Assembly: GCF_900177515.1 (NCBI RefSeq)
Contig: NZ_FXAK01000007.1
Location: 1,348,501-1,412,500, forward strand
Length of the DNA: 64,000 nt
Reading direction: 5' to 3'
DNA from: Azospirillum oryzae
GTDB lineage: Bacteria; Pseudomonadota; Alphaproteobacteria; Azospirillales; Azospirillaceae
The position numbers and the translations under genes were made by a program. The notes beneath the pieces were generated by a model, which ran no database searches, had not been told where the DNA came from, and saw nothing but the letters and a program-made list of their open reading frames with translations. Every line of letters starts with the position of its first letter. Positions within the stretch are counted from its first letter, which is position 1. This document shows positions 61,756 to 64,000 of this stretch, in pieces.

Positions 61756-63246
61756 TCAGATCGCCTGCGTGTAACGGCCGGCGTCGCCGGGCAGGCACCA
61801 GCGGGCATGCAACTGCCCCTTGGTGTCGAAGCTGCAGGCGAGCCAGCCGGAGCGGTACAGCAGGCGCCGGCCACCCTCGGCAAAAGGCGGCATCTCGAAC
61901 CGGTGGGCGGGCAGGGGATGGTCTGGGCGGGTCGCCAGCGGCTCCGCCAGCCGCGATCGCCATCCCGCTGCCGGGCTGGTGGCCGTGGTGAAGCGCGGCG
62001 TGTAGAGCTGCCACATCTCCAGTCCGCCGCCGCGCAGCACGCCCCGCGCACCGGCTCCACCGGCAATTCCCCCCGAGACGACCGTGATGCGGCAGCCGCT
62101 GCGTCGGGAGAAATCGGCCAATGTGCGGACCATCCGCTCCCATTCGGCATGACGGCCCGGTGCGGCCCAGTGATCGCCGAACCGGCTGCGCAGCCGGGAG
62201 GGGAGCACGCCGCTCAGCCGGTCGGGCAAGACGGCGGCCGGAGTCAGCAGCGGCGCTCCGCTGACCAGGATCAGGTGCCGGCAGGCGGCGAAGCGGTCGA
62301 GCCAGTCCGGCAGCATGCCCCAGCCCCGTTCCGACAGTATGCGCCGGCCGTTGCGGTCGCTCCAGCTGTCGAGCGTCAGCAAGCCGACTTCGCCCATGGT
62401 GAACCCTTGGGTCAGCGTTCCGCATTCCGATCCCCACAGGCAGTCCGGCGGGCTGTCGGCGACGGATCCGGTCTGGAAAAGCTGGACCTGCCGCCGGGTC
62501 GCTGCGAACAGCGGGCGCAGGCTGCGGGAGGCGGCATCACCCTCCTCGCGGCGGCCCCAGGCGCCGGCGAGCAGCCGGCCGAGATCGCTGCCGTCCCACA
62601 CCATCGCCGAGGGGATCGACGCCAGCGCCGACGCCGCGGCGGCACCGCTCCAGCTCCGCAACATGCGGTCGAGGCCGGCGGCCATCAGCTCTTCCGCCAC
62701 CCCGGGCAGTGCGGGACCAAGCCGGCGTGAGGCATCGGACAGCAGGGCATTCGCCTGGGGAGCGGCGGCCGTCACGGCATCGCCGTCGATCTGCCCGCCG
62801 GCCTGGACCATCAGGTGATAGCGGTCGGCGGAATGCCGGGCCAGGAGATCGGACCAGAGGGCCGGTGAGGCACCGGTTGGGGATTCGGCATCCGGCGCCC
62901 CATTGCCGGTCATTCCACTTCCGTAAAGAATAGCGATACGCGGGAGTGAATGACGACCCGGAACGACCACGGTCCAGCGGGCGCCGTCGGGAAAGCCATA
63001 GGTGACGTCGGTGTCGCGCATACCGCGCGGAACGGCGAAGTCGAATCGCCAGACCTGTCGATGGCGCCAGTGCGTCAGATGGCGGGGCGGAACGGGCAGG
63101 GTGACGCCGTCCACCCGCAGATCGTCGGGCTCGACCTCCCCGTCCAGAACGAACAGCGCCGACAGCCACCAACGGTCGCGCTGTTCACCACGGAAATACA
63201 GGATGGGACCGAGCAGGATGCTCGGTTCCGCTCGTCTCGGCGCCAT
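61756..63246 (-). CDS. PhoD-like protein lacking metal ligands
   Basis: 496 residues, with the length and strand order of PhoD-like phosphatases. Where active enzymes have QxGDQxYxD, this has QAGGQIDGD (148-156). Where they have WDDHD, it has WDGSD (217-221). Where they have SGDVH, it has SGGIA (391-395). The framing residues stay while the Asp and His ligands are gone, so it is probably not a working phosphatase. Possible binding or structural role. No signal peptide. Confidence 0.7.
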   Translation of the reverse strand: MAPRRAEPSILLGPILYFRGEQRDRWWLSALFVLDGEVEPDDLRVDGVTLPVPPRHLTHWRHRQVWRFDFAVPRGMRDTDVTYGFPDGARWTVVVPGRHSLPRIAILYGSGMTGNGAPDAESPTGASPALWSDLLARHSADRYHLMVQAGGQIDGDAVTAAAPQANALLSDASRRLGPALPGVAEELMAAGLDRMLRSWSGAAAASALASIPSAMVWDGSDLGRLLAGAWGRREEGDAASRSLRPLFAATRRQVQLFQTGSVADSPPDCLWGSECGTLTQGFTMGEVGLLTLDSWSDRNGRRILSERGWGMLPDWLDRFAACRHLILVSGAPLLTPAAVLPDRLSGVLPSRLRSRFGDHWAAPGRHAEWERMVRTLADFSRRSGCRITVVSGGIAGGAGARGVLRGGGLEMWQLYTPRFTTATSPAAGWRSRLAEPLATRPDHPLPAHRFEMPPFAEGGRRLLYRSGWLACSFDTKGQLHARWCLPGDAGRYTQAI

Positions 63247-63352
63247 GCTTCATCCGTCCGAACCGGCCCTTCCCCCAAAGATGGGCCTGTCGCATGCAAT
63301 AGCGCAAGGCGCCGCCGGACGGCGAAAAAATATCGCGCTCCGGGCCGGACGA

Positions 63353-63577
63353 TCAGCCGTTCCGCTTGCGCAACAGCTCAAGCATTCGGGGGGGCACCTC
63401 TTCGTTCAGGACCGGGTCGTACAGGCGATGAAGCTCCTCCACATGCTGGCGATGCTGGGCCAGCAGCGCCTTTGCGTCGGGATCGCTCTCGACCACGCTT
63501 TCGAATTCGGCGCGCTCCCGCTCGTCCAGGGCGCCATCCAGATAGGCGTTGATATCGGTCATCGTCACACGCTTCAT
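63353..63577 (-). CDS. Short anti-sigma-like protein
   Basis: 74 residues from ATG 63577 (ATG 63562 is an alternative). The sequence MTDINAYLDGALDERERAEFESVVESDPDAKALLAQHRQ is the helical start of anti-sigma factors of the FecR/RsiW-like group. The zinc-finger HxxxCxxC and the membrane helix are both missing. It may be a small soluble anti-sigma or a related stress protein. No sigma-factor gene is adjacent in the window. Confidence 0.65.
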   Translation of the reverse strand: MKRVTMTDINAYLDGALDERERAEFESVVESDPDAKALLAQHRQHVEELHRLYDPVLNEEVPPRMLELLRKRNG

Positions 63578-63802
63578 CTCTGTCGTTCCCGGATGGGTCG
63601 CCGGGGTTCTCCCCTGGGACACGATCAACCGTGACACGTCCGGTGGCCTCGCCGTTCCCGGAATGCTCGGCCGATAGGACGCCTACCCCATCTTATGGGC
63701 ATGATCCTCAGCCATACCAGTCCGACAAACGGCGCGATCACTGCTCACTTTCGAGGCGAGCAATCCGGCAAAGCCATCCTCTTTCGCGTCGCCCGGCCAA
63801 GT

Positions 63803-63828
63803 AACAGGGCGGTGCAGCCGATTGTTCC
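63803..63828 (-). promoter_or_regulatory. Possible divergent EcfG-type promoter (leftward)
   Basis: On the minus strand GGAAC (63828-63824), 18 bases, then GTT (63805-63803). It is a weaker match than the rightward one and lies about 226 bases from the anti-sigma-like ATG. Confidence 0.3.
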
Positions 63829-63843
63829 GGCTTCCGTTAGTGC

Positions 63844-63868
63844 GGAACGCCGCGCAATGGGGACTGTT
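63844..63868 (+). promoter_or_regulatory. EcfG-like promoter for the stress SDR gene
   Basis: GGAAC (63844-63848), 17 bases, GTT (63866-63868), so GGAAC-N16-TGTT. It agrees with the EcfG consensus except T for C before GTT. The ATG at 63929 is about 60 bases downstream. The gene looks like a general-stress protein. Confidence 0.6.
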
Positions 63869-63928
63869 GTGATTGTGCAACTCACCCCTACAGCGTCCCG
63901 ACAGGGTTGCCGAAGAAGGAGAATGCCC

Positions 63929-64000
63929 ATGGCTCAGCAGGAGAGCAGGCAGCCGCCCCAGCACCAGAACACGCAGCCGGGCCATCAGGCGCCCATGACC
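63929..64000 (+). CDS. General-stress-type SDR, N-terminus only (partial)
   Basis: 24 codons before the window ends, starting MAQQESRQPPQHQNTQPGHQ. The PPQHQ-x-x-QPG lead is typical of SDR proteins similar to general stress protein 39 of Bacillus and enterobacterial YghA. GAAGGAGAATGCCC gives a good ribosome-binding site. The Rossmann region lies beyond the edge, so the family call is an inference from the lead sequence and the stress promoter. Confidence 0.6.
   Translation, partial: MAQQESRQPPQHQNTQPGHQAPMT

Larger units (their letters stand above)
63578..63928. other. Regulatory spacer between anti-sigma-like and stress SDR genes
   Basis: 351 bases, no gene seen. The right half has lower GC and carries the EcfG-like elements described separately at 63803-63868. 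A short leftward frame over 63683-63985 has no ribosome-binding site or similarity. Confidence 0.5.

Overview
The window is about 64 kb of high-GC (roughly two thirds G+C) bacterial chromosome with tightly packed genes. Gene content and order point to an alphaproteobacterium of the Rhodospirillales, most likely Azospirillum or a close relative. Supporting signs are the mrp / hflK-hflC-degP block, the tpiA-secG-pyrG-kdsA order, an NDUFS4-type complex I subunit, an MbfA-type ferritin/VIT1 iron exporter, an LdtR-like MarR regulator and the metal-ligand-poor alphaproteobacterial HemB. The genus is inference; no 16S gene is present. I see no insertion sequence, prophage, CRISPR array or plasmid function. 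This is mostly core chromosome with small accessory patches.

Left part (1-20 kb). A hybrid histidine kinase runs off the left edge and is divergent from an amino-acid-type binding protein. A GST follows. A leftward trio encodes a TusA-like sulfur carrier, a DUF2478-DUF364 fusion and a DUF1244 protein. Next come an SDR, a YegD-like Hsp70, the Fe-S/ATPase protein Mrp with a His-rich linker, and the membrane quality-control set hflK-hflC-degP. After a long AT-richer leader there is a LuxR-type response regulator. It is followed by an OmpR/EnvZ-type pair, a MarR regulator and mbfA.

Middle (20-48 kb). tpiA, secG and pyrG are followed by a GDSL-esterase autotransporter and a dienelactone hydrolase, then kdsA and a DUF192 protein. 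A MacA-MacB-like export operon carries a helical insert in its adaptor. Three tRNAs (Pro, Arg, Lys) lie among small genes: an NDUFS4-type subunit, a degenerate receiver protein and a conserved 76-residue protein. gyrA-coaD, a MATE exporter, an entericidin-like lipoprotein behind a canonical EcfG-type promoter, a Slt-type lytic transglycosylase, dapA-smpB and an RsmC-like methyltransferase follow. An aldo/keto reductase is divergent from its likely TetR regulator. Then come an AraC regulator, a PEBP-family protein and hemB.

Right part (48-64 kb). This holds a phosphodiesterase and a lipid kinase, a 3-hydroxyisobutyryl-CoA hydrolase-type enzyme, an LdtR-like regulator and a CPA1 antiporter. A branched-chain amino acid ABC locus has a binding protein and two permeases but no ATPase genes. 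It is followed by a phasin, rlmJ, a small lytic transglycosylase, a TPR-methyltransferase, a PhoD-like protein that has lost its metal ligands, a short anti-sigma-like protein, and the start of a general-stress SDR preceded by an EcfG-like promoter.

Themes are envelope quality control (HflKC, DegP, lytic transglycosylases, entericidin, LdtR-like) and general stress (EcfG-type promoters). The strongest candidates for something undescribed are the TusA / DUF2478-DUF364 / DUF1244 trio and the ligand-less PhoD-like protein.
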